A stretch of DNA of 64,000 nt from Arthrobacter sp. P2b (GTDB lineage: Bacteria > Actinomycetota > Actinomycetes > Actinomycetales > Micrococcaceae): assembly GCF_900168295.1 (NCBI RefSeq), contig NZ_FVZL01000004.1:62001-126000 (forward strand), in the 5' to 3' direction. Of the stretch, positions 1 to 8,433 are shown piece after piece; the first letter of the stretch is position 1, and each line of letters starts with the position of its first letter. Under the pieces are notes generated by a model. It had not been told where the DNA came from, made no database searches, and saw only the letters and a program-made list of their open reading frames with translations. The position numbers were made by a program, and so were the translations under genes.

Positions 1-553
1 GCCCCTGCTGTTCGAGGTCCGCCGGACTGATTGCCGTGCCGCTGCGGGCCCGGCGGTAGGCCTGCACCGACCTGGCGAACGCCGACCCGTTGAACAGGCC
101 CATCGCCAGCAGGAACACGCCGGAAACGCCGCTCCCGATCAGCCCTAGCACCAGGTTCCCGGCGGACCCGTCCTGCATGAACCCGCCCACGATGCCGGCG
201 CCGGCGACCACCAGCACCCCGGCGAGGGTCACCACCGAACTGTGCCCCAGGCTGAAGGCAAAGCCGACACTGACAGGGTCCTGCCGCTGCGCCACGAACT
301 TCCGCGTCGAATTATCGATCGCAGCCAGGTGGTCCCAGTCGTAGCTGTGCTTCACGCCGGCCAGGTAGGCGGTCAGGACCAGGCCCCACGTGAGCGCGTG
401 GGCACCGGCCGCACCGGCGTTCCCTGCGAGCAGGAGTACGACGGCGGCCGCATGCAGCGCGGCCACCGCACCAAAGGTGAACATCAGGCGCGTCCGAACC
501 GGCAGTGCTTCCCGCTGCCGGTAGTAGGCGGCGATGTCCGTGATGGCCGTCAT
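1..553 (-). CDS. Nickel/cobalt permease, NiCoT family (partial, 3' end beyond window)
   Basis: Membrane permease expected to import Ni2+ for urease maturation. I translated the minus strand from the ATG at 553; it stays open to the window edge (about 184 codons), so the C-terminus is missing. An early membrane segment is followed by HSYDWDHLAAIDNSTRK, which fits the NiCoT signature HX4DH in helix II, and later by FSLGHSSVV, the second NiCoT motif. The start overlaps the ureD stop as ATGA, so it is translationally coupled as the last visible gene of the urease operon. The location after ureD strongly favours nickel over cobalt as substrate; that is inference from context. Confidence 0.88.
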   Translation of the reverse strand, partial: MTAITDIAAYYRQREALPVRTRLMFTFGAVAALHAAAVVLLLAGNAGAAGAHALTWGLVLTAYLAGVKHSYDWDHLAAIDNSTRKFVAQRQDPVSVGFAFSLGHSSVVTLAGVLVVAGAGIVGGFMQDGSAGNLVLGLIGSGVSGVFLLAMGLFNGSAFARSVQAYRRARSGTAISPADLEQQG

Positions 554-1530
554 CAGTGCTTCCTCAGGTTCAGCGGTCCCTGCCCGTGCCAGCGTTCCCG
601 CAGGAGGTTGGCGCAGGCCGAAAGAAGGAGGTTCAGTTCCCCGGTGCTGTTGGACAGGGCGCGGAGCACCAGGCCGGAAGTACCCGCGACGGCCCGGGTC
701 AGGGAGATGCCGGGCAACGCATCGAATCCGGCGGCGAGCAGGTGCAGTTCGTCGGCGAGCGCCTGGTCCACGCGGGCGTCCACCACCACGAGGGACCCCA
801 CGTGGCTGAAGCCCTCCATAAACCCGACCCCGGTGACATCGCCCGACGGCGGCCGGATCAGCAGGTTGTCCAGCGCCAGGAGTTCAGACGTCCCGCCGGC
901 GCCGTCGGGTTCCACCCGGATCTCGTTGCGCAGCCGGACTTGCTCGTACCGGAAGGCGGTCCCGTCCGGCGACCAGCCTGGGGTCACCACCTCAGCCATG
1001 ACCAGCGACGACGACGGCCGCAGGGCAATGGAGGTCCGCTGCCGGTAGCTGGCCTCCCGGTAGGCGATGAGCTGGTCGGGCATGAGCTCCAACCGCGCCC
1101 CCTCCCCCAGCCGGACAGTCATCCGCTGCTCAGCAAAAGACCCCGGAGTCCGGTAAACCTTCGTGGCGGACTGGGTAGTCAACAGGAGGTCAGCCCCATC
1201 CCCAACTTCAACATCCAGCACAAAAAGATCAGCCCCAAGATAAGCCCCGCCAGGATTCACCACGACGTAGCAAACCTGCCCCGAGTCATCGAGATAATGC
1301 GGCCGAAGAACTCTCAAGGCGCCCTGATGATACTGGTGCACGGCAACCGAGCGCTGGCCACGCACGGCGACCCGAAGCTCCAACCGGCCCATCGCGGGCC
1401 GATCAGCGGACGCGGGTGATAGGGGCCGCGGCGTGGCGGGCACCGCGAAGCGGGCACGGCCCCTATCACCCGCGGGCGCAGGCCCAGGTGCGATGAACGC
1501 CTTAGGCGCGGGGGCCGCCGTCGTGCTCAC
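553..1530 (-). CDS. ureD: Urease accessory protein UreD (UreH)
   Basis: UreD binds apo-urease and, with UreF and UreG, delivers nickel to the active site. The body of the protein ([43 protein letters not shown]-like segment) is typical of the family. The GTG at 1530 overlaps the ureG stop by 4 nt and gives 325 residues, longer than usual UreD (about 270-290). An internal ATG at 1392 would give 279 residues, but no clear ribosome-binding site precedes it. The extra N-terminal part is encoded partly by a perfect palindrome (1411-1474) that also occurs before ureF, so the N-terminus is either a late insertion read in frame or untranslated spacer. Confidence 0.9.
   Translation of the reverse strand: MSTTAAPAPKAFIAPGPAPAGDRGRARFAVPATPRPLSPASADRPAMGRLELRVAVRGQRSVAVHQYHQGALRVLRPHYLDDSGQVCYVVVNPGGAYLGADLFVLDVEVGDGADLLLTTQSATKVYRTPGSFAEQRMTVRLGEGARLELMPDQLIAYREASYRQRTSIALRPSSSLVMAEVVTPGWSPDGTAFRYEQVRLRNEIRVEPDGAGGTSELLALDNLLIRPPSGDVTGVGFMEGFSHVGSLVVVDARVDQALADELHLLAAGFDALPGISLTRAVAGTSGLVLRALSNSTGELNLLLSACANLLRERWHGQGPLNLRKH
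1411..1474. repeat. Palindromic element copy A (ure operon)
   Basis: Perfect inverted repeat: 18-bp arms (1411-1428 and 1457-1474) around a 28-nt loop. The loop differs from the loop of the second copy at 2874-2939 by a single base, while the outer part of the arms differs but remains perfectly complementary in each copy. It lies within the extended 5' reading frame of ureD, or in the ureG-ureD spacer if the ATG at 1392 is the true start. Confidence 0.85.
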
Positions 1531-2144
1531 TGGGCGAGGTCGAGCATCAGGACGTCACGCCGAACCCATTCGATGACGGCGTCGAGTCCTTCGTCGGTTT
1601 TCAGGTTGGTGAAGCAGAACAGCTTTTCCCCGCGGAATTCCTTGGAGTCCCGTTCCATGACTGCGAGGTCCGCGCCGACGTGGGGTGCGAGGTCGGTTTT
1701 GTTGATGATGAAGAGGTCGGACTTGATCATGCCCTGGCCGGCTTTGCGGGGGATCTTCTCGCCTTGGGCCACATCGATGATGTAGATGGAGAAGTCGACG
1801 AGTTCAGGGCTGAAGGTGGCGGACAGGTTGTCGCCGCCGGATTCGACGAAGATCACCTGCAGGTCGGGATGGCGGGCTTTGAGTTCCTCGATGGCGGCGG
1901 TGTTCATGGAGGTGTCTTCGCGGATGGCGGTGTGCGGGCAGCCGCCGGTTTCGACGCCGATGATCCGGTCCACGGGGAGGATGCCATTGGCGGCGAGGAT
2001 TTTGGCGTCCTCGATGGTGTAGATGTCGTTGGTGATGGCGGCCATGGAGATTTCGCCGCTCATGTGCCGGGTGAGGCGCTCCACGAGCTGGGTCTTGCCT
2101 GCGCCGACGGGTCCGCCGATGCCGATCTTGATGGGTTCAGACAT
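1527..2144 (-). CDS. ureG: Urease accessory GTPase UreG
   Basis: SIMIBI-class GTPase that powers nickel insertion into urease. 205 residues, the usual family length. The P-loop GGPVGAGKT lies at about residues 9-17. Further UreG hallmarks are NDIYTIEDA (G2 region), [18 protein letters not shown] with the CPH nickel-binding Cys-His pair, [17 protein letters not shown] (G3) and [12 protein letters not shown] (G4). The start is well supported by AAAGGAGG six bases upstream of the ATG at 2144. Its stop overlaps the GTG proposed for ureD. Confidence 0.98.
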   Translation of the reverse strand: MSEPIKIGIGGPVGAGKTQLVERLTRHMSGEISMAAITNDIYTIEDAKILAANGILPVDRIIGVETGGCPHTAIREDTSMNTAAIEELKARHPDLQVIFVESGGDNLSATFSPELVDFSIYIIDVAQGEKIPRKAGQGMIKSDLFIINKTDLAPHVGADLAVMERDSKEFRGEKLFCFTNLKTDEGLDAVIEWVRRDVLMLDLAQ

Positions 2145-2171
2145 GTGTCCTCCTTTGAATCACAAGCACAG

Positions 2172-2840
2172 TCAGCTCATGAACATCCGGGCACGTTGGC
2201 GTTCGTGCCGCATTTGCGAAATTTCCAGTCCGGGCGTCACGGCCCCGAAGTCGTCCGGCGTGAGGTGGGCAATCCGTTCGACGGCGGCAGCAACGTCGTC
2301 GGCCGCTTGCCGCAGGAGCCGCTGGCCTGCGTTCTGGCCGAGCGGGATGGCCCGGACGGCGTTCTGGGTGAGCGACGTGACGGTGGCAAAAAGATAGGCA
2401 GCGAGCGCCTCCGGAAGCGGCACGCCAAGTGAACGGGCGACGACGGCGAACGCCAACGGCTGATGCCCCGCAGCCCGGCCACCGGTCACCAGCTCCCGGT
2501 AGGATGCGAGCTCATCCGAGGGAAACACCTCACCCCCAATCTCCAGCAACCGGAGCCCCATCTTCACGGAAGCCTCCCGAACCTGCCGAGGCAACAGCGA
2601 AGCAGACAAAAGAGCATCCAACTCCTCCAGGTCCACGCCCTCATACAAGAACCGAATGGCAAGCCCATCAGAGTAAGAAAGCGACTGCGAGATAAAGGCA
2701 CCGAGCCACACCCCAAAAGACGCCTCATCACGAACCACACCGGCGTCGACATAGGTCTCAAAGCCAAGAGAGTGCGCAAAGGCCCCGGTAGGAAGCGCAG
2801 AGTCAACGAGCTGCTGCAGCGCCAGCTGATAACCGCTCAC
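2172..2840 (-). CDS. ureF: Urease accessory protein UreF
   Basis: UreF is the all-helical partner of UreG and UreD in the urease activation complex. Recognisable family segments are LVDSALPTGAFAHSLGFETYV near the N-terminus and LTQNAVRAIPLGQNAGQRLL towards the end. I chose the GTG at 2840 (222 residues) because the homologous part begins right after it (VSGYQLALQQLVDSALPTG). The frame stays open to an ATG at 2921, but that extension runs through the palindromic element at 2874-2939 and reads like non-coding sequence. No strong ribosome-binding site precedes the GTG, so the exact start is uncertain. Confidence 0.92.
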   Translation of the reverse strand: MSGYQLALQQLVDSALPTGAFAHSLGFETYVDAGVVRDEASFGVWLGAFISQSLSYSDGLAIRFLYEGVDLEELDALLSASLLPRQVREASVKMGLRLLEIGGEVFPSDELASYRELVTGGRAAGHQPLAFAVVARSLGVPLPEALAAYLFATVTSLTQNAVRAIPLGQNAGQRLLRQAADDVAAAVERIAHLTPDDFGAVTPGLEISQMRHERQRARMFMS

Positions 2841-2873
2841 TGAACCACCGCCAGAGGTGAGGAACGCAAGCGA

Positions 2874-2939
2874 CGCGAGGGATATGGGGCCGCGGCGTGG
2901 CGGGCACCGCGGAGCGGGCACGGCCCCATATCCCTCGCG
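2874..2939. repeat. Palindromic element copy B (ureE-ureF spacer)
   Basis: Perfect inverted repeat: 19-bp arms (2874-2892 and 2921-2939) and a 28-nt loop that matches copy A (1411-1474) at 27 of 28 positions. It lies between the ureE stop and the proposed ureF start, so it is transcribed within the ure mRNA, where it would form a very stable hairpin. Confidence 0.85.
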
Positions 2940-2969
2940 GCGTCCCCAACCGCACCCGCGGTGGAAACT

Positions 2970-3455
2970 TTAGTGACTGTGCTCAGCATGGCGGAAAGGA
3001 ACAGGCATGACGCGTTCCTGCCGGGAGTAGGGCACGGCGACGTGGCGAAGGTAGTCCTCGACGGTGTGGTCGTAGGCGCACACCATGACGTCGGCTTCGT
3101 ACTCCGACGACGAGTCGAAGAACTGGGCCTGGAGGTGCCGGTTGCCGAGGGAGTGGGCCACGACGCCCATTTCGTGGATGGACCGGGGTGCGATGACCAG
3201 GACGTCGGTGGGCAGCACGGACACCACGATCATGTTGGAGTCCTCGACGTGCAGGATGTCGCCGTCGCGGAGGTCGCCGGAGCCGGACGGCAGCCGGATG
3301 CCGATTTCCTTGCCGTGGTCCGTCGTTGCGCGTTGGATCCGTTTGACCAGCTGGGCGCTGGGCAGCACCACTTTTTCCTGGTGCAGGCCTGCGTAGGCGG
3401 CGAGGTCGGTCGCGGGCAGTTCATGGAGGTTGCCGAGGACTTTGTCGATGATCAT
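2970..3455 (-). CDS. ureE: Urease accessory nickel metallochaperone UreE
   Basis: UreE is the dimeric chaperone that brings Ni2+ to the UreDFG-urease complex. 161 residues. The N-terminal peptide-binding domain is followed by the metal-binding domain with HSLGNRHLQAQF (the conserved GNRH region around residue 107) and YDHTVEDYLRHVAVP. The tail HAEHSH is short and only modestly histidine-rich, unlike the His-rich tails of enterobacterial UreE. It starts 15 bp after the ureC stop, in operon order. Confidence 0.96.
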   Translation of the reverse strand: MIIDKVLGNLHELPATDLAAYAGLHQEKVVLPSAQLVKRIQRATTDHGKEIGIRLPSGSGDLRDGDILHVEDSNMIVVSVLPTDVLVIAPRSIHEMGVVAHSLGNRHLQAQFFDSSSEYEADVMVCAYDHTVEDYLRHVAVPYSRQERVMPVPFRHAEHSH

Positions 3456-3470
3456 GTGGGCTCCGGAAAT

Positions 3471-5228
3471 CTAGAAGAGGAAGTAGCGCTGGGCCATGGG
3501 GAGGACGTCGGACGGCTCGCAGGTGACGTCCTCGCCGTCGACCGTTACCTGGTAGGTTTCCGGGTCCACCTGGATGTCCGGGGTGGCGTCGTTGTATTTC
3601 AGGTCCGCTTTGGTGAGGGTGCGGATCCCTGAAACGGGCCGGATGATCTTCCCGAGCCCCAGCTCTTGGGGGACGCCGGCGTCGATGGCCGCCTGGGACA
3701 GGAACGTGATGGACGATTGCTGCACGGCCTTCCCGTACGCGCCGAACATCGGCCGCATGGTCCGGGGCTGCGGTGTGGGGATGGAGGCATTTGCGTCGCC
3801 CATGAGCGCGTAGGCGATCTGCCCGCCCTTGATCACGAGCTCCGGTTTGACGCCGAAGAACGCGGGATCCCAGAGGACAAGGTCGGCGAATTTCCCTTCC
3901 TCCACGGAGCCGATGGAGTCCGCGATGCCCTGCGCGATGGCCGGGTTGATCGTGTACTTGGCCACGTAGCGCTTGAGGCGGAAGTTATCGCTGCCCGCCG
4001 AACCGTGGAGCCCGGCAGCGCTGTCCCCCCGGGGGTCTTCCAGCACACCCCGCTGCTTCTTCATCTTGTCCGCCACCTGCCAGGTGCGGGTGATCACCTC
4101 GCCCACGCGGCCCATGGCCTGCGAGTCGGAGGAGGTGATGGAGAAGATGCCCAGGTCCTGCAGGACGTCCTCGGCGGCGATGGTCTCGGCCCGGATCCGG
4201 GAGTCGGCGAAGGCCACGTCCTCCGGGATGTCCGGGTTGAGGTGGTGGCAGACCATCAGCATGTCCAGGTGCTCTTCGATGGTGTTGCGGGTGTAAGGCA
4301 GCGTGGGGTTGGTGGAGGCCGGCAGGACATTGGGCATCCCGGCGATTTTGATGATGTCCGGGGCGTGCCCGCCGCCGGCGCCCTCGGTGTGGAAGGTGTG
4401 GATGACCCGGCCGTCGATGGCGCGGATGGTGTCCTCCACGAAGCCGCACTCATTGAGGGTGTCGGTGTGGATGGCCACCTGGACGTCGTATTCGTCGGCC
4501 ACTTTCAGGGAGGTGTCCATGGAGGAGGTCGTTGAGCCCCAGTCCTCGTGGACCTTGAGCCCGATGGCACCCGCACGGATCTGCTCGGCGAGGGGTTCGA
4601 CGGCGGACGCGTGGCCCTTGCCGAACAGGCCGATATTGACGGGGAGCCCCTCCGCCGCCTGCAGCATCCGCTGGATGTGCCACTTTCCGGGCGTGACGGT
4701 GGTGGCCTTGGTGCCTTCGGCAGGGCCGGTGCCGCCGCCGATCATGGTGGTGATTCCGCTGGTCAGTGCGGTGGGCACCTGGTCCGGGGAGATGAAGTGG
4801 ATGTGCGTATCCACGCCGCCGGCGGTGAGGATCTTCCGCTCCCCCGCGATGATTTCGGTGCTGGCGCCGATCACGATGTCCACGCCGTCGGTGATCTGCG
4901 GGTTGCCGGCTTTGCCGATCCTGAAGATGTGGCCGTCCCTGATAGCCACGTCGGCCTTGTAGATGCCGGTGTAGTCGAGGATCACGGCATTGGTGATGAC
5001 GGTGTCCGGGACGTCTTCGCCGGAGCCGGCGCCATCCCTGGTGACCTGGCCGTTCTGGCCCATGCCGTCCCGGATTACCTTGCCGCCGCCGAACACCACT
5101 TCCTCGCCGTACACGGTGAGGTCTTTCTCGATCTCGAGGAACAGTTCGGTGTCGGCCAGGCGGACTTTGTCGCCCGTCGTTGGGCCGTACAGGTCGGCGT
5201 ACTGCCGCCGGGGAATGTCGAAGCTCAT
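3471..5228 (-). CDS. ureC: Urease alpha (catalytic) subunit
   Basis: Catalytic subunit of the nickel enzyme that hydrolyses urea to ammonia and carbamate. 585 residues, slightly longer than the usual 570. Visible active-site residues: THIH (His142, His144, nickel ligands), GLKVHEDWG (Lys225, carbamylated bridging ligand), AIHTDT (His254), [15 protein letters not shown] (His280), [20 protein letters not shown] (flap Cys327 and catalytic His328) and SSDSQAMGR (Asp368 ligand). All are present, so the enzyme should be active. The ATG overlaps the ureB stop (ATGA). Confidence 0.99.
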   Translation of the reverse strand: MSFDIPRRQYADLYGPTTGDKVRLADTELFLEIEKDLTVYGEEVVFGGGKVIRDGMGQNGQVTRDGAGSGEDVPDTVITNAVILDYTGIYKADVAIRDGHIFRIGKAGNPQITDGVDIVIGASTEIIAGERKILTAGGVDTHIHFISPDQVPTALTSGITTMIGGGTGPAEGTKATTVTPGKWHIQRMLQAAEGLPVNIGLFGKGHASAVEPLAEQIRAGAIGLKVHEDWGSTTSSMDTSLKVADEYDVQVAIHTDTLNECGFVEDTIRAIDGRVIHTFHTEGAGGGHAPDIIKIAGMPNVLPASTNPTLPYTRNTIEEHLDMLMVCHHLNPDIPEDVAFADSRIRAETIAAEDVLQDLGIFSITSSDSQAMGRVGEVITRTWQVADKMKKQRGVLEDPRGDSAAGLHGSAGSDNFRLKRYVAKYTINPAIAQGIADSIGSVEEGKFADLVLWDPAFFGVKPELVIKGGQIAYALMGDANASIPTPQPRTMRPMFGAYGKAVQQSSITFLSQAAIDAGVPQELGLGKIIRPVSGIRTLTKADLKYNDATPDIQVDPETYQVTVDGEDVTCEPSDVLPMAQRYFLF

Positions 5229-5554
5229 TTGTCGCCCGCCTTCGCGTCTGTCAGCGGGCCGTTGACGGCGTTGCTGAGTCCGTACACTTCCCGGGTGCCG
5301 GCCAGTTCGATGAGCCGGACAGTCCGGGAGTCCCCCGGTTCAAACCGGGCGGCAGTTCCGGCGGGAATGTCCAGCCGGCGGCCGTAGGCGGCGTCCCGGT
5401 CGAAGGTGAGGGCGGCGTTCGCCTCGGCGAAATGGAAATGGGACCCCACCTGCACGGGCCGGTCGCCGGTGTTGGTGACCGCAACTTCGACCGCATCGCG
5501 TCCGGCGTTGGCCGTCACGGGCTCGGGCCGAAGAATGTACTCCCCTGGAATCAT
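5225..5554 (-). CDS. ureB: Urease beta subunit
   Basis: Structural subunit of the trimeric urease core. 109 residues, starting MIPGEYIL, the usual start of free-standing bacterial UreB. Conserved segments are [21 protein letters not shown] and [18 protein letters not shown]. It lies 11 bp after ureA and overlaps ureC by 4 nt, so the three structural subunits are encoded as separate, tightly coupled genes. Confidence 0.98.
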   Translation of the reverse strand: MIPGEYILRPEPVTANAGRDAVEVAVTNTGDRPVQVGSHFHFAEANAALTFDRDAAYGRRLDIPAGTAARFEPGDSRTVRLIELAGTREVYGLSNAVNGPLTDAKAGDK

Positions 5555-5565
5555 GGCCTGCCCCT

Positions 5566-5868
5566 TTAGCGGATGGGATCGTGGACGGTGACGAGCTTGG
5601 TGCCGTCCGGAAAGGTTGCCTCGATCTGGACGTCGTGGATCATCTCGGGCACGCCCTCCATCACGTCGTCACGGGCGAGCAGCGTGGTGCCGTAGCTCAT
5701 CAGGTCAGCCACGGTGCGGCCGTCGCGGGCGCCTTCGATCAGCTCGTAGCTGATGATGGCCACAGCCTCGGGGTAGTTGAGCTTGAGGCCGCGGGCCTGG
5801 CGCCGGCGGGCGAGGTCGGCGGCCACCACGATCATGAGCTTTTCCTGCTCACGTGGCATCAGATGCAT
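5566..5868 (-). CDS. ureA: Urease gamma subunit
   Basis: Smallest structural urease subunit, 100 residues from the ATG at 5868. That start is chosen because the family begins MHL(M/T)PREQEKLM and because AAGGGGA precedes it at suitable spacing. The frame is open further upstream to 5934 without family similarity. The segments [14 protein letters not shown] and [16 protein letters not shown] are diagnostic. It is the first gene of the operon ureA-B-C-E-F-G-D-nickel permease. Confidence 0.98.
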   Translation of the reverse strand: MHLMPREQEKLMIVVAADLARRRQARGLKLNYPEAVAIISYELIEGARDGRTVADLMSYGTTLLARDDVMEGVPEMIHDVQIEATFPDGTKLVTVHDPIR

Positions 5869-5923
5869 GAGGGTCCCCTTCAACGGCCTGTGGACGGCGT
5901 GGGACCCACAGTAGGTGCCGAAC

Positions 5924-5950
5924 GTTTCGGCCACGTTTCGGGGGTGTAAT
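5924..5950 (-). promoter_or_regulatory. Candidate GlnR-type nitrogen box upstream of ureA
   Basis: Read on the minus strand, three pentamers follow one another at exact 11-bp spacing: ATTAC, GAAAC, GAAAC, each separated by 6 nt. This matches the arrangement of actinobacterial GlnR boxes (GTnAC-n6-GAAAC). It ends 56 bp before the ureA ATG. Urease is a known nitrogen-regulated GlnR target in other actinobacteria. The first pentamer has A in place of G, and no GlnR gene is visible in the window. Confidence 0.5.
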
Positions 5951-5985
5951 CCGGGGCTCTACGTGCCCTTCCCCCCATTAGCGGC

Positions 5986-6543
5986 CTACTTTGCCTCACT
6001 GAGGCGGGCGAGGATCTCGTCGGTGGACTGGACCGGCTGGCGGTAGCTGGTGGAGAGGATGCGCAGCATGTCCTTTGCGTCCTGGTTGTCTTCCGAGGCC
6101 ATGGCATCCTCGGCGTAGGTGACCCGGATGTTGTGGGCGAAGGCGTCTGCCCCGGTCTGGGCGATGCAGTTGTGGGTGGAGACGCCGGCCAGCACCACCT
6201 CGTCCGCGCCCCAGTTCCGCAGCCGGGACAGCAGGTTGGTCCCCACAAAGGCGCTGTCACGGGTCTTGTTCAACTGGGGCAGGCCATCCTTCGCCAGGCC
6301 GGGAACAGCCTCGGCCTGCTTGCTGCCGCGGAAGATGAAGCCCTGGTCGTCGTCGAGCATGTTCAGCGTCCAGGTGGACTTGTCCCGCTCGTGCTCCGTG
6401 CCCACCAGCAATGCCTTGTGGCCGCTGGACGTGAACCCCTCCACCAGCCTGTTGCAGGAGGCGACCAGCTGCTCCTGCCGGGCCGCCAGCTCCGGTGCTT
6501 CGAAGTACGCGTTCTGCATGTCGATGACAAGAAGAGCAATCAT
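5986..6543 (-). CDS. Cysteine hydrolase, isochorismatase/nicotinamidase-like family
   Basis: 185-residue alpha/beta hydrolase of the isochorismatase-like superfamily. The catalytic triad can be placed: Asp8 in LLVIDMQNAYF, Lys93 in NKTRDSAFVGTNL, and Cys126 in GVSTHNCIAQTGADAF. The substrate is not evident; relatives act on nicotinamide, isochorismate, ureidoacrylate or carbamoylated amines. Its position upstream of the urease operon on the same strand makes a link with amide or urea metabolism possible but unproven, since the candidate ureA promoter lies between them. Confidence 0.9.
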   Translation of the reverse strand: MIALLVIDMQNAYFEAPELAARQEQLVASCNRLVEGFTSSGHKALLVGTEHERDKSTWTLNMLDDDQGFIFRGSKQAEAVPGLAKDGLPQLNKTRDSAFVGTNLLSRLRNWGADEVVLAGVSTHNCIAQTGADAFAHNIRVTYAEDAMASEDNQDAKDMLRILSTSYRQPVQSTDEILARLSEAK

Positions 6544-6621
6544 GGAGGCACCTTTCCCTTGTTGAACCGGTGCCCAATCCGTACCCGCCTGTGGGGCCGG
6601 CGAAACCTGTGGAGACGGATC

Positions 6622-7626
6622 CTAGGGCGCGGATTCCCGGATTTTCAGCTCGAATCCGGCCTCCACGTGAACGCCCGTGGCGGCGGTCTCGTTCCCTGCG
6701 ATCCTGTCCAGGAGCAGGCCGATGGAGCGTTCGGCAATCTCATCCATGCCCGGGGAAACGGTGGTGAGGGAGGGCGAGGCAAACCGGGCTTCATCGATGT
6801 CGTCGAAGCCTGCCACGGCAACGTCCTGCGGAACCCTGACTCCACGGATCTGCAGCTCGTGCAGGGCGCCGAGCGCCAGCACGTCGTTGAGGCCGAACAC
6901 GGCGTCGAAGCGGACGCCGGCGTCCAGCAGCCCTGCCAGGGCGGTTGCCCCGTTGTCGCGGCGCCACACTGCCGGTGCCACCAGGGCCGGATCAAACGGG
7001 ACCCCCGCCTCCTCCAGCGCCGTGCGGTAACCGTTGAGCCGCAGCCCGGCACTGCCTGTTGACTCCCCGGGATGGGCGCCGATCACGGCAATGCGGCGGC
7101 GGCCGCTGCTTAGCAGGTGGGTGGTGATGGCAGCCGCAGCTTCCCGGTTCTTCATGGTGACCAGGTCAAAGCGCGGATCAACGATGTGTTCACCGAGCAT
7201 CACCAGGGGCTTCTTTCCCACCCGGGCGGCGACGGCATCGGCGTCGATGGCCAGCGGGGTGAACAGCAGGCCGTCGGTGAGCTGCCGGAACGGCCCCTGC
7301 AGGGCATTCAATTCCACGCTGCCTTCGGCGTCGGACTGTTCCACCAGGACGCGGTACCCGCGCTGCGCGGCCGCCTTCATCAGTTTGGACGCAAGCTCGG
7401 CGTAGTAGGGCGCGGAGAGATCGGACAGGACCAGGCCGAGCATGGAGGTTTTTCCGGACCGCAGGCTCCGTGCGGTGAGGTTCGCTTCGTAGCCCAGCTC
7501 GGCGATGGCGTCCTGGACCCGCTGCTTGGTGGCAGGGCGGATGAACTCGTAGTCATTCAGGACGTTGGAGACCGTCTTGAGCGACACACCCGCCGCCCTC
7601 GCTACGTCGTTCATGGTGACCGCCAT
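6622..7626 (-). CDS. LacI-family transcriptional regulator
   Basis: 334 residues. The N-terminal LacI helix-turn-helix (MNDVARAAGVSLKTVSNVLND) is followed by the hinge (TARSLRSGKTSMLGLVLSDLS) and a periplasmic-binding-protein-like sensor domain ending GVHVEAGFELKIRESAP. The ATG at 7626 is chosen because AAGGAG lies 7 bp upstream and the HTH begins directly after it; the frame continues upstream without similarity. It lies close to the arabinofuranosidase gene (8434-9960), and a similar 12-bp site occurs upstream of both, so control of arabinose polymer use is plausible. Confidence 0.95.
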   Translation of the reverse strand: MAVTMNDVARAAGVSLKTVSNVLNDYEFIRPATKQRVQDAIAELGYEANLTARSLRSGKTSMLGLVLSDLSAPYYAELASKLMKAAAQRGYRVLVEQSDAEGSVELNALQGPFRQLTDGLLFTPLAIDADAVAARVGKKPLVMLGEHIVDPRFDLVTMKNREAAAAITTHLLSSGRRRIAVIGAHPGESTGSAGLRLNGYRTALEEAGVPFDPALVAPAVWRRDNGATALAGLLDAGVRFDAVFGLNDVLALGALHELQIRGVRVPQDVAVAGFDDIDEARFASPSLTTVSPGMDEIAERSIGLLLDRIAGNETAATGVHVEAGFELKIRESAP

Positions 7627-7663
7627 GTCTGGCTCCTTCGTGTGGTTCCGCCGGTTTCCGGGA

Positions 7664-7675
7664 TACATCGTTGCA
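7664..7675. promoter_or_regulatory. Candidate LacI-type operator upstream of the 6622-7626 regulator
   Basis: TACATCGTTGCA, 38 bp upstream of the regulator's ATG, matches TACAACGTTATA upstream of the arabinofuranosidase gene at 9 of 12 positions. The site is weakly palindromic around CG. This is a low-confidence autoregulation candidate. Confidence 0.3.
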
Positions 7676-7760
7676 GAGAAAGGCCTCCGCACGGGAACCG
7701 CCCGTCACAAGGGAGTCCCCGGCTTCCGGTCCCTTCCCCCGACGGCGGTCCGCGGGCGGG

Positions 7761-8342
7761 TCAGTCCTTGGCCTTCGCCGCTTTCGCTGCCGCCTTGGCG
7801 GCCTGCTTGCTGGCGCGCACCTTGACCAGGGATTCGGGATCCACGATGTCCGCGACGGACAGGTAGGCACCCTCCTCGCCGTAGTGCCCGGCGGCCTCAC
7901 GCCAGCCCGGCGCCTGAAGTCCGCGCTGCTTACCCAGCAGGGCAAGGAAGATCTTTGCCTTCTGCTCACCGAACCCCGGCAGGGCCTTCAGCCGTCGGAG
8001 CACTTCCGCACCATCCGGGCCGCCCTTGGTCCAGATCGCGGCGGCGTCGCCGTCCCACTCACTCTGCACTGCCTCGGCGAGCGCCTGCACCCGCGCGGCC
8101 ATGGAACCGGGGAAACGGTGGACGGCCGGCCGTTCCTTGAACATTTCCACGAAGGCCTGCGGATCGTGGGCGGCGATGGCTTCGGGTTGCATGGACCCGA
8201 TCCGGGTCTTGATCTTTTCGGGCCCGGCAAACGCGGATTCCATGGTCACCTGCTGGTCCAGCAGCATGCCGGTCAGCAGGGCGAAGTCGTCCTCGCTCAA
8301 GAGTTTGTCCGCGGCGGGGTCGCCCGTGATGTGCAGTTCCAT
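7761..8342 (-). CDS. HhH-GPD-type base-excision DNA repair protein
   Basis: 193 residues. The N-terminal GMLLDQQVTMESAFAGP resembles the start of the HhH-GPD glycosylase fold of the actinobacterial class, and LKALPGFGEQKAKIFLALLGKQ is the helix-hairpin-helix. A catalytic Asp as in classical HhH-GPD enzymes is not obvious. The C-terminus is a Lys/Ala-rich tail (KQAAKAAAKAAKAKD) likely to contact DNA non-specifically. I chose the ATG at 8342 because GGGAGG lies 9 bp upstream; the ATG at 8351 abuts that site directly. The substrate lesion is unknown. Confidence 0.8.
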   Translation of the reverse strand: MELHITGDPAADKLLSEDDFALLTGMLLDQQVTMESAFAGPEKIKTRIGSMQPEAIAAHDPQAFVEMFKERPAVHRFPGSMAARVQALAEAVQSEWDGDAAAIWTKGGPDGAEVLRRLKALPGFGEQKAKIFLALLGKQRGLQAPGWREAAGHYGEEGAYLSVADIVDPESLVKVRASKQAAKAAAKAAKAKD

Positions 8343-8433
8343 GCGGTCCATCCTCCCAGAGGTGGGCAGGGGCGTCAGCGGGTGCCGGATTGTTGCATCG
8401 GGCACCCCGCCGGGCTTGGTCCCGCCAGGCGGG

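Noticed and set aside
8421-8433. CCCGCC-A-GGCGGG after abfA as terminator
   Set aside because: One-base loop and no U-tract; cannot form a normal terminator hairpin.
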